From the NCBI GenBank assembly GCA_903858685.1, contig CAIOJR010000019.1:1-37630 (forward strand): 37,630 nucleotides of DNA, given 5' to 3'. The stretch comes from an uncultured Caulobacterales bacterium. GTDB taxonomy: Bacteria; Pseudomonadota; Alphaproteobacteria; Caulobacterales; Caulobacteraceae. The position numbers and the translations under genes were made by a program. Shown here in pieces: positions 1 to 7,633 of the stretch. The notes beneath the pieces are model-generated. The model was not told where the DNA came from and did no database searches. It saw only the letters and a list, made by a program, of their open reading frames with translations. Numbering within the stretch: position 1 is the stretch's first letter; each line of letters begins with the position of its first letter.

Positions 1-1
1 C

Positions 2-522
2 ATCCTGCTGGACGGTGGGTTTGTGACCAAGAAACTCCGCGCCCGAACGGGTGAATCAACAACGGCTGACGACATTGTTGGCGAGTGTGCACGCCTCTCC
101 AGGCTTCCCGATTTGGCGGGCTACGAGCTTCTCCGAATATATTTTTACGACGCCGCTCCATCCTCAGAGTGCGTAAGCTACCCGGTTAGCCGAAAACCCT
201 ATAATCTGGCCCAGACAGACCGGTATCGAATGGCGCAAACCCCCGGCCGCTCGACGACGATGATTTCGAACTGGATATCGCCCAGACAGGCGTCGATATG
301 CGCATTGGTATGGATATGGCTCGCCTTGCTGTGCGAGACATGGTTCGCGCCATCGTGGTCGTGACGGGCGATTCCGATTTCGTTCCCGCGTTCAAATTTG
401 TTCGCCGGGAAGGCGTGAAAGTCATTCTAGATCCATTGGGTCATAATATCCGGCCAGAACTGCGCCAGCATTCCGACATAGTGGTGTTGTCGACGGCGGA
501 TCAGAGCGCTTCAAAGACTTGA
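2..522 (+). pseudogene. NYN-domain (LabA/DUF88-like) protein, 5'-cut by window edge and disrupted
   Basis: The reading frame enters from the left edge with ILLDGGFVTKKL, the typical first strand and acidic residue of a NYN (PIN-like) nuclease domain. It continues through LLRIYFYDAAP and RKPYNLAQTDRYRMAQ up to about position 235. The rest of the domain (DDDDFELDIAQTGVDMRIGMD, then VVVTGDSDFVPAFKF and REGVKVILDP) lies in another frame, about 253-522. Family members normally have roughly 30-45 residues between these parts, so a deletion that is not a multiple of three, rather than a single-base error, best explains the break. The frame holding the C-terminal part has a stop at 202-204 and cannot be read from the start. 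Base composition looks less GC-rich than the following genes. The family is tied to RNA cleavage, but this copy is probably dead. Confidence 0.7.
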
Positions 523-553
523 CCTTTGCGCCCATTCGCGCGACGCCGCGCGG

Positions 554-1201
554 ATGAGCCAGAACCCGCCTGCCTGCCGCCTCTATCTGATTACGCCGCC
601 GGTGATCGACGATCCCGAAGCTTTCGCCGCCGTGCTGGCGGATGCATTGCAGGGCGGCGATGTCGGCGCGCTTCAGGTGCGGCTGAAGGATGTGTGCGAC
701 GCCCATATTGGCGCAGTGGTCGCCGCCGTCCTGCCGGTGGCGCAGAGCCATGATGTGGCTGTGATCCTGAACGATCGTCCAGATCTGGCGGCGCAGTTTC
801 GCTGTGACGGGGTGCATGTGGGCCAGTCCGACGCCAGCACTGTCGAGGCGCGCAGGATTGTCGGCAAGGACGCCATTGTGGGCGTGACCTGTCACGACAG
901 CCGTCATCTGGCCATGGAGGCCGCCGAGGCCGGCGCCGACTATGTGGCGTTCGGCGCCTTTTTCGACACCGACACCAAGGACGCCCCGACCCGAGCCGAG
1001 CCCGAGCTTCTGACCATCTGGCAGGAATCGATGCAGACACCCTGCGTGGCCATTGGCGGGGTCACTGTGGAGCGGGCGGAGGCGCTGGCCCGCGCGGGGG
1101 CTGATTTCATCGCCGTCTCCTCGGGTGTCTGGCGCCGCCCGGGCGGTCCCCGCGCCGCCATTGCGGCCTTCAATGCCGAATTGCAGAAGGTGGAGCGGTA
1201 G
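554..1201 (+). CDS. thiE: Thiamine phosphate synthase
   Basis: The 215-residue product matches the TIM-barrel ThiE family, which joins the pyrimidine (HMP-PP) and thiazole phosphate halves of thiamine in the cytoplasm. Visible landmarks are the first strand [15 protein letters not shown] (the substrate-binding strand, usually QLRDK or similar), [41 protein letters not shown] and the late phosphate-binding AIGGV. Length is normal for the family. The gene starts 31 bp after the broken NYN gene and converges on gshA; no other thiamine gene is in view. No strong ribosome binding site precedes the ATG. A TenI-type relative is possible, but the intact NDRPD and GVHVGQSD motifs favour true ThiE. Confidence 0.9.
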   Translation: MSQNPPACRLYLITPPVIDDPEAFAAVLADALQGGDVGALQVRLKDVCDAHIGAVVAAVLPVAQSHDVAVILNDRPDLAAQFRCDGVHVGQSDASTVEARRIVGKDAIVGVTCHDSRHLAMEAAEAGADYVAFGAFFDTDTKDAPTRAEPELLTIWQESMQTPCVAIGGVTVERAEALARAGADFIAVSSGVWRRPGGPRAAIAAFNAELQKVER

Positions 1202-1286
1202 GGGGCGACGGCCTGGCGAACGGGCTCGGCCCCTATCCCCCGCCCACTGCGGCGCAAGGCCAGGTCCTGGCTGACAGGGCGCCGCA

Positions 1287-1317
1287 CCCGATGATCCGCG
1301 TCCTGACCATCATCGGG
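1287..1317. terminator. Hairpin between convergent thiE and gshA
   Basis: CCCGATGAT at 1287-1295 is perfectly complementary to ATCATCGGG at 1309-1317 (9-bp stem, 13-nt loop). It lies in the 141-bp gap between two converging genes. There is no T-run on either side, so a bidirectional intrinsic terminator is an inference from stem and position only. Confidence 0.45.
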
Positions 1318-1342
1318 ATGAGCCGATCAGACCGCCCGTCCC

Positions 1343-2731
1343 TCAATAGGCCAGGGCGTCATAGGCCCGCATCACATCGCCAGCCCATTCGCCGTGATAG
1401 AGGGCGAGCAGGTGGTCGGCGCGGGTCAGGCCGGAATCGGCGATCTGTTCAAGCGGGGCGAGATAGCTCGTCTCGTCCGTCAGCCCGCCGGACAGGGCGG
1501 CGCGGCGCTTCAGGCCCTGACGGGAAATGGCGACGAAATCGCGGGCCACATCCTGCAGCGAGCGGCCATTGATCTCGGCCTTGAGCCCGATCCGGGCGGC
1601 GTCGAGCCGAAGGGCGCGGCGCTGGTCGGCGGTCCAGTCCTTGGCCAGATCCCAGGCGGCTTCCAGGGCGGCGTCGTCATAGAAGACCCCGGTCCACAGG
1701 GCGGGCAGGGCGCAGAGCATGTCGAGCGGGCCGCTGTCGGCGCCGCGCATCTCCAGATAGGCCTTCAGGCGCACTTCGGGGAAGAGCGTGGTCAGGTGGT
1801 CGGCCCAGTCCTTGGCGTTGGCGCGGTCGCCGGGCAGGGCGTCCAGATGTCCCGCCATGAATTCGCGGAACGACTTGCCCGACAGGTCGACATAGAGCCC
1901 CTTGCGCTTGGCGAAATACATCGGCACGTCCAGCGCATATTCGGCGTAGGTCTCAAAGCCGAAGCCGTCCTGAAAGACGAAGTCCAGGAGGCCGGTGCGA
2001 TCCGGGTCGGTGTCGGTCCAGACCCGGGCGCGCGACGACAGCCAACCGGTCGGCTTGCCCTCGACAAAGGGCGAATTGGCGAACAGGGCCGTGGCGACGG
2101 GTTGCAGCGCCAGGCTCATGCGGAACTTCTTGACCATGTCGGCCTCTGAACCAAAGTCCAGATTGGCCTGCACGGTGCAGGTGCGGAACATCATGTCCAG
2201 TCCCATGCCGCCGACCTTGGGCATGTATTCGCGCATGATCCTGTAGCGCCCCTTGGGCATGACCGGGATGGCGTCGCGCGTCAGCTTCGGCGTGAAGCCC
2301 AGTCCGATAAAGCCAAGGCCCAGCTCGTCGGCGACCTCGCGCACCTCGTTCAGATGGCCGCTGGTCTCGGCGCAGATGTCGTGCATGGTCCGAAGCGGCG
2401 CGCCTGACAGCTCGAACTGTCCGCCCGGCTCCAGGCTGATATTGGCCAGAAGGCCGTCGTCGTTGCGGCGTTCCAGCGCGATCAGGGTCTGTCCGCCGTC
2501 GGGGCGATCCTCGTGGACCCCGCTCCAGCCAAATCGCTTCAGGCCGGTCAGCAGGGCATGGATTCCCGCCTCGCCCTCATAGGGGACGGGCGCGCGGTCG
2601 GCCTTGCGGAAGCCGAACTTTTCATGCTCGGCGCCGACGCGGAATTCGCTGGAAGGCTTGCAGCCCTTTTCCATGGCGCCCACGAGGTCGGCCATCGTCA
2701 GGGGACGATCATCCATAGAGCTGTCGGCCAA
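1343..2731 (-). CDS. gshA: Glutamate-cysteine ligase (plant/alphaproteobacterial type)
   Basis: The 462-residue product belongs to the GCS2-like glutamate-cysteine ligases shared by plants and Alphaproteobacteria, the first and rate-limiting step of glutathione synthesis (ATP-dependent joining of glutamate and cysteine in the cytosol). Recognisable segments are FRVGAEHEKFGFRK near the N-terminus, NISLEPGGQFELSGAP, GLGFTPKL, MPKGRYRIMREYMPKVG, MMFRTCTVQANLDF and YLEMRGADSGPLDMLCALPA. The GAEHE and LEPGGQFELSG segments match the family's active-site region. The length is as expected. The gene lies 127 bp downstream of rsmE on the same strand, so the two may be co-transcribed; glutathione synthetase is not in the window. 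Confidence 0.93.
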   Translation of the reverse strand: MADSSMDDRPLTMADLVGAMEKGCKPSSEFRVGAEHEKFGFRKADRAPVPYEGEAGIHALLTGLKRFGWSGVHEDRPDGGQTLIALERRNDDGLLANISLEPGGQFELSGAPLRTMHDICAETSGHLNEVREVADELGLGFIGLGFTPKLTRDAIPVMPKGRYRIMREYMPKVGGMGLDMMFRTCTVQANLDFGSEADMVKKFRMSLALQPVATALFANSPFVEGKPTGWLSSRARVWTDTDPDRTGLLDFVFQDGFGFETYAEYALDVPMYFAKRKGLYVDLSGKSFREFMAGHLDALPGDRANAKDWADHLTTLFPEVRLKAYLEMRGADSGPLDMLCALPALWTGVFYDDAALEAAWDLAKDWTADQRRALRLDAARIGLKAEINGRSLQDVARDFVAISRQGLKRRAALSGGLTDETSYLAPLEQIADSGLTRADHLLALYHGEWAGDVMRAYDALAY

Positions 2732-2858
2732 GATCTGATCCTCGTCCCCACCGGTCGAACGCTGCGCGCAATCCGCCGATTGTATGTTGTTGGCCCTTTA
2801 AGCCCTTGTTCGCCACATAAGCGCCAACGGGTCAAGGCTCAAGGCCCTGCGCCTGCGC

Positions 2859-3611
2859 TCACCAGTCGCCCAGAATCGCCTGCCACAGGGTCACGGCGGC
2901 GATGGCGGCCGAATCAGCGCGAAGAATACGCGGGCCAAGCGTCACGCAGATGACGGCGGGACAGCTTTGCAGCCGGACCCGCTCGGCCGGATCAAAGCCC
3001 CCCTCCGGCCCGATCAGCACGCCCCAGGCGCCTCTCTGCGCGTCGTTCAGCGCCTTGAGCGCGGGCAGAGGGGCGGCCGCGCCGGCGTCGGGTCCGTCAT
3101 GGGCTTCCGCGCCCGCCTCGTCACAGACCATCAGGCGGCGCGAGGCGGGCCAGGCCTCAACCAGGCGATCCAGCCTTTCCGGCGCCACAACCTGGGGAAC
3201 CTCCATCCGCCCGCATTGTTCCGCCGCTTCCGTGGCGATGGCCTGAAGTCTGGACACATTGGTGTGATCGGCGTTGGTGCGCTGGGTGGTGACCAGACGA
3301 ATCCGGCCCACGCCAAGCTCTGTGGCCTTTTCCACCACCCGTTCCAATGGGCTGCGCTTGACCAGCGCCATCACCAGGTCGAGGTCTGGCGGCGAGGTCT
3401 GGGCCCGCGTCCGCCGGATCGGCGTCAGGGTGCAGCCGCGTTTGGTCACATCGCCCAGACGGGCGCGCCATTCACCGTCGCGCCCGTTGAACAGGGCTAC
3501 CTCGTCGCCCTCGCCAAGGCGCATGACGCTGATGAGGTAGCGGGCCTGCTCCTGGTCAGGCGCCATGACGACCCCGGCGCTCAAGGGGGCTTGGACGTGC
3601 AGGCGGATCAT
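2859..3611 (-). CDS. rsmE: 16S rRNA (uracil(1498)-N(3))-methyltransferase
   Basis: This 250-residue SPOUT-class enzyme methylates U1498 of 16S rRNA using S-adenosylmethionine. The N-terminal PUA-like part (MIRLHVQAPLSAG, then DEVALFNGRDGEW) is followed by the trefoil-knot part with VEKATELGVGRIRLVTTQRT, EQCGRMEVPQV, GVLIGPEGGFDPAE and TLGPRILRADSAAIAAVTLW. These are the diagnostic RsmE blocks (knot GPEGG and the LG-RILR-ETA-like helix, with D-S here in place of the more common E-T). The frame stays open far upstream, but the chosen ATG gives the family length and has AAGGGA about 11 nt before it. The gene is divergent from the amidase. Confidence 0.93.
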   Translation of the reverse strand: MIRLHVQAPLSAGVVMAPDQEQARYLISVMRLGEGDEVALFNGRDGEWRARLGDVTKRGCTLTPIRRTRAQTSPPDLDLVMALVKRSPLERVVEKATELGVGRIRLVTTQRTNADHTNVSRLQAIATEAAEQCGRMEVPQVVAPERLDRLVEAWPASRRLMVCDEAGAEAHDGPDAGAAAPLPALKALNDAQRGAWGVLIGPEGGFDPAERVRLQSCPAVICVTLGPRILRADSAAIAAVTLWQAILGDW

Positions 3612-3788
3612 GGCTTGGAACGTCCCTTGTCGGCGCAGCGGCCTCCCCTCATGCAACGAAGTCCGGGCCAGGAAAAGAGGCGGTCTTGCGAAGGGGCGCG
3701 CAAAGGTTCGGTCCCTTCCCGTCGAATTACCGTCGATCACCCAAGATCGGTCCGTGACACGGGGGGGCGGTCTCGGCCAGTATGGGGC

Positions 3789-5150
3789 ATGAGCTTTGCA
3801 AATCCGATTATCGAGGCGGGGGTCTGCGACCTGGCCGCACTCTTCGCCGACCGCGCCGTCACGCCGGTCGAGGTGTTCCACGCCTATCAGTCCCGCATTT
3901 CCGGACTGGACGGGGCCCTGGGCTGTTATGTGGCGCTGGACATGGCGCGGGCAGAACAGGCCGCACATGAGAGCGCCGAGCGCTGGGCGAAGGGCCAGGC
4001 CCTGTCCATGTTGGACGGCGCGCCCATTGCGGTGAAGTGCAACATCGCCGTGGAAGGTCTGCCCTGGCACGCGGGCGTGGGCGCCTATCGCGAGCGCATC
4101 GCCCATGCCGATGCGCCGGTCGTCGCCAAGCTGCGCGAGGCGGGCGCGGTCATTCTGGGCCTTGTCAACATGCATGAGGGGGCGTTCGGCGCCTCGACCG
4201 ACAATCCGTGGTTTGGCCGGACGCACAATCCGTGGCGGCACGGTTTCAGCGCGGGCGGCTCGTCGGGCGGGTCGGGGGCTGCGGTGGCTGCGGGGCTGTG
4301 CGCTGGCGCGCTGGGCACCGACACTCTGGGCTCGGTGCGCATACCCGCTTCGCTGAGCGGCGTTTTCGGCCATAAGCCGACCCAGGGCCTGATCTCCATC
4401 GACGGCGTGGTTCCCATGGCCTGGACCCTGGATCATGTGGGCGTGCTTGGCCGCAGCGCCGCCGATTGCGCGCGCCTTCTGGCGGCCTCCTGCGGGGCCG
4501 AAGCCGAACTGGCGGATGAAATCGCCCGCCCCGCCGATCTGGAGGCCCTGATCGGCTCTGCGGTGGCCGTGCTCAAGCTCGACGACTTTGCGGTGGACGA
4601 GGCGCAGAAGGTTGCGCTGCGCGCCACGGTCGCCAATGCGCGCCGCCTTGGCCTGGAGGTCGAGGAGGTGGAGTTGGAGGGGTATGATTTCCAGGAGGCC
4701 TATCGCCTGGGCGTGCTGATTTCCGGCGCGGAATCCATGGCCGAACACGCCCAGATGCTGGCCGATCACCCGCAGGGATTCTCGGAGGCCTATCGCCAGC
4801 GCATGGCCTATGGCGGAGAGCAGTCGGCGGCGATCCTCGCGGCGGCCTATCGCGATCTGGCGGGGCTGGCCGAAGAGGCGCGGCAGACCCTGGGCGCCTA
4901 TCAGGCTCTGCTGATGCCGAGCACGCCCACCGCGGCCTTCAGTTTTGAACAGAACCAGCCTGCCGCCATTGCGCTGTTCACCACTCTGGGCAATGCGGTG
5001 GGCCTGCCCGCCACGGCCTTCCCGGTCGGGCTGGATTCTGACGGCCTGCCCCTGTCGGTTCAGGCTCTGGCCTGGGATGATGAAACGAGTCTGGGACTGG
5101 CCAATGCGCTGGCCCAGCCCGTCGGCGCGCCCCCCGCCTATCGGGGCTGA
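3789..5150 (+). CDS. Amidase-signature family hydrolase
   Basis: The 453-residue protein has the amidase-signature fold with the Lys-cisSer-Ser triad in order: Lys83 in PIAVKCNIAV, the Ser pair in AGGSSGGSGAAVAAG (about 155-169) and the nucleophile Ser182 in TDTLGSVRIPAS. The usual motif reads TDTGGS, so Leu180 replaces one glycine; the serine itself is kept. It hydrolyses an amide or related bond, but the substrate cannot be read from the sequence, and nothing suggests the Glu-tRNA amidotransferase subunit GatA because gatB and gatC are absent. The frame is open well upstream across rsmE; the chosen ATG gives the normal amidase N-terminus. It is divergent from rsmE and ends 24 bp before the end of divL. 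Confidence 0.85.
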   Translation: MSFANPIIEAGVCDLAALFADRAVTPVEVFHAYQSRISGLDGALGCYVALDMARAEQAAHESAERWAKGQALSMLDGAPIAVKCNIAVEGLPWHAGVGAYRERIAHADAPVVAKLREAGAVILGLVNMHEGAFGASTDNPWFGRTHNPWRHGFSAGGSSGGSGAAVAAGLCAGALGTDTLGSVRIPASLSGVFGHKPTQGLISIDGVVPMAWTLDHVGVLGRSAADCARLLAASCGAEAELADEIARPADLEALIGSAVAVLKLDDFAVDEAQKVALRATVANARRLGLEVEEVELEGYDFQEAYRLGVLISGAESMAEHAQMLADHPQGFSEAYRQRMAYGGEQSAAILAAAYRDLAGLAEEARQTLGAYQALLMPSTPTAAFSFEQNQPAAIALFTTLGNAVGLPATAFPVGLDSDGLPLSVQALAWDDETSLGLANALAQPVGAPPAYRG

Positions 5151-5174
5151 GGGGCAACCCGGCTTCGCGATCCG

Positions 5175-7505
5175 TCAGCCAAAGCTGAGTTCGGGGTGAG
5201 CGCTTTCGCTATAGGCCTGTTCGGGTAAGTGGCAGGTGAAGGTGGCGCCCTGACCCGGCTCGCTCTCCAGCGCAACCCAGCCGCCGTGGAGCTCCACCAA
5301 CGCCTTGACCAGAGCCAGGCCCAGGCCCGGACCGCCCCGGTCGCGACCGACGAAACGGTCGAAAATATGGGCCTGCACATGGAAGGGAATGCCGCGTCCG
5401 GTGTCGCGCACCTTCAGTTGCACCTCGCCCAGGTCTCGCACGGCGGACAGGCGCACCTCGCCGCCGGCTGGCGTGGTGCGAATGGCGGCGCCGACCAGAT
5501 GGTCGAGCACCTGGGCCAGCCGACGATTGTCAGCGCGGATCACGCCCGCCGCCAGGGCGTCGTCCACGATCAGATTGACGCCCACCTCCTGAGCTGCACG
5601 GACGCAATTGTCGCCCACCTGTCCCAGCAGGTCGTTCACATTCACGTCGCCCAGCGACAGGGCCATTTCGTTGGCGTCGATCTGGGCCATGTCGAGCACA
5701 TCGTCGATGGAGCGGGCCAGCTGCTCCGCCGCGGTGCGGATCGAGCCCAGATGCTGACGCATCCGGTCCGGCACCGCCTCGCCAAGACTTTGTAAAAGCT
5801 CAGCATAACCTATGATGGTGGTCAGGGGCGTGCGCAGTTCGTAGGACACGTTGCCGACAAAGTCGCGCTTCAGACGCTGCGCCTCGTCCAGAGCGGCGGA
5901 GCGCTCCTCCACCGCCTGCTCCAGCTCGCGCGTGGCGGTGATGTCGGAAAAGGCGATCAGGGTCGCGCCGTCCGGCAGGGGGCGAGACTGATAGGCCACG
6001 GCGCGCCGGTCCGAGGTGCGAATCTCTCCGGATATGGGCGCCCGCGCCTGAGGGTCAGGATCGGCCACGCGGGCCTTCAGCTCGCGCCAGAACTGACGGT
6101 CATGCACCAGCGGCATGCAGGCCTGGGCGATCTGGTCAAAATCGCCGGCGTCGATCATGGCGGTGTGGCTGAGATTCCAGAACCGCTCGAACGCTTCATT
6201 GTGAAGTCTCAGACGTCCGTCGGAGCCGAACACGGCCACGGCGTCATTGAGCTTGTCCAGCGTGGCCTGCTGGACCTGGACCTGTGAATTATACTGGGCG
6301 CGCAGCCGGATCTCGCCGGTAATGTCGGCGAACAGGATGAGCAGCCCGCCAAACGGATGCGGCTGACGCACCACGCGCAGGGTGCGGCCGTCGGGCAGGG
6401 TCCAGAGCTCGTCCGGCGCAGCGTCCAGCGTTTCATAATGCGCCAGCTCCCGCGCTTTCCAGACGCCGTAATCGACCGTTTCGGGCAGGCGGCGGCGCTG
6501 GCGCAGCCGGTCCAGCACCTCCCCATGGGTCGGCTTGTCCGCCAGCCAGGCCGGTTCAAGGCCCCAAAGCTCGGCAAAGGCGGTGTTGTGGAAGGACAGA
6601 CGTCGGTCGGCGCCGAAAATGGCCACCGCATCGTCCAGCCGGTTCAGGGTCTGGTCATGGGCCAGAACATGGCGGCGCAGGGCTTCGCGCGCATCTTCGG
6701 CCGCAGAGACGTCCAGCGCCACCGCCGCCGAACCGCCGCCCTCCAGCGGAATGGCGGTGATGTGAAAGGCGCGACGCTGACCGCCGGCGGCGGCCCAGCG
6801 CACATCCTCGCGCCGCTCGCCCGCCCTGGCGGCCTCCTGGGCCAGGGCCTCCGCCCCCCGGTCAAAGGCGGCGTTGCGGCTCAGGGCCTGTTCAAGACTG
6901 ACGACTTCAGCCGCGTTGAGCCAGGCCCTGTTGGCCCAGACCAGATCGCCACCCGCGCCGGTGATCCAGGCGGGATGAGCGACCGCCTCCAGAAAGGCCG
7001 CGAATCGGGCGGCGGACGGCAGGCCCGCCGACGCCGAGAGGGTGAGCCTCAGCCAGGCTACGGCGCCGGACACCCGGCCCTCGATGGTCAGGGTGCGCCG
7101 CGCGCCGCCCTCCACCCGTCCGGCCACCTCAAAGTCACAGGCCTCGCCCCGCTCGAACAGGGCGGTCAGGCGGTCGGCGTGAACGGCGTCGTCGCACAAG
7201 GCCAGAACCACAGCATCTGCGGGGGCGTCCGGCGCCAGACCCAGCAGTTCCGCGCAGGCGGACAGGCCATGGGCGCCGTTGGCGGCGTAGGCGTCGCCGC
7301 CGCGCACCGAGATCAGCACGCTGTCAAAGGCGTCTGCGGCGGCTTCCGCCGCGTCGGAGGCGTGACGCTCCCGCGCCAGATCATTGGCCAGACGGCGCGC
7401 ACGCTCGTTCAACTCCCGACGCTGGGACAGCGTCCAGAGCACGGCGGCCAGAGCCAGGCTCGTCCCGCCGCCTGCGGCGAAAAGGGCTGCGTCAAAGCCA
7501 GCCAT
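5175..7505 (-). CDS. divL: DivL-type cell-cycle pseudokinase with tyrosine in the H-box
   Basis: The product (776 residues from this start) has one N-terminal membrane segment, a long PAS-rich region (clear PAS repeats about 285-395 and 415-525) and a histidine-kinase-like core. The phospho-acceptor motif reads GNVSYELRTPLTTIIGY, with Tyr555 where kinases have His; this is the hallmark of Caulobacter DivL, which carries Tyr550. In Caulobacter DivL sits at the cell pole, binds phosphorylated DivK and controls the CckA-ChpT-CtrA relay. The G1 (DTGRGIP) and G2 (GGPGLGLALVK) boxes persist, but the N-box reads LDHLVGAAIRTTP, with Gly672 in place of the Mg-binding Asn. A start at 7607 is possible; 7505 is preferred because it begins MAGFDAALF just before the membrane helix and gives near-identical tyrosine numbering. 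Divergent from priA. Confidence 0.93.
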   Translation of the reverse strand: MAGFDAALFAAGGGTSLALAAVLWTLSQRRELNERARRLANDLARERHASDAAEAAADAFDSVLISVRGGDAYAANGAHGLSACAELLGLAPDAPADAVVLALCDDAVHADRLTALFERGEACDFEVAGRVEGGARRTLTIEGRVSGAVAWLRLTLSASAGLPSAARFAAFLEAVAHPAWITGAGGDLVWANRAWLNAAEVVSLEQALSRNAAFDRGAEALAQEAARAGERREDVRWAAAGGQRRAFHITAIPLEGGGSAAVALDVSAAEDAREALRRHVLAHDQTLNRLDDAVAIFGADRRLSFHNTAFAELWGLEPAWLADKPTHGEVLDRLRQRRRLPETVDYGVWKARELAHYETLDAAPDELWTLPDGRTLRVVRQPHPFGGLLILFADITGEIRLRAQYNSQVQVQQATLDKLNDAVAVFGSDGRLRLHNEAFERFWNLSHTAMIDAGDFDQIAQACMPLVHDRQFWRELKARVADPDPQARAPISGEIRTSDRRAVAYQSRPLPDGATLIAFSDITATRELEQAVEERSAALDEAQRLKRDFVGNVSYELRTPLTTIIGYAELLQSLGEAVPDRMRQHLGSIRTAAEQLARSIDDVLDMAQIDANEMALSLGDVNVNDLLGQVGDNCVRAAQEVGVNLIVDDALAAGVIRADNRRLAQVLDHLVGAAIRTTPAGGEVRLSAVRDLGEVQLKVRDTGRGIPFHVQAHIFDRFVGRDRGGPGLGLALVKALVELHGGWVALESEPGQGATFTCHLPEQAYSESAHPELSFG

Positions 7506-7633
7506 CAGGGGTTCCGTCAGAGCCGCCGCCAGGCTAGGCGGCGAATCAGTCGATCCTAACTGAAACTGCGTCAGGATGCGCGCATCCAAGCTTGATGCTT
7601 CTCTCAACCGACCAGAGGGCCTAGAGTCTGAAC
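7506..7633. promoter_or_regulatory. divL-priA divergent spacer with two GANTC (CcrM) sites
   Basis: This 128-bp spacer must hold the promoters of both genes. It contains GAATC at 7543-7547, about 38 bp from the divL ATG, and GAGTC at 7624-7628, six bases from the priA ATG. GANTC is the target of the cell-cycle methyltransferase CcrM of Alphaproteobacteria, whose methylation state modulates certain promoters. That either site is functional here is inference. Confidence 0.45.

Noticed and set aside
1394-2149. 251-codon plus-strand frame antisense to gshA
   Set aside because: Gly- and Gln-rich shadow composition typical of high-GC antisense frames, with no family match.
2967-3788. Long plus-strand extension upstream of the amidase
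   Set aside because: It overlaps rsmE in antisense and has no amidase homology; the amidase N-terminus begins at 3789.
3612-4769. Long minus-strand extension upstream of rsmE, across the amidase gene
   Set aside because: It is antisense to the amidase and would more than double the normal RsmE length.
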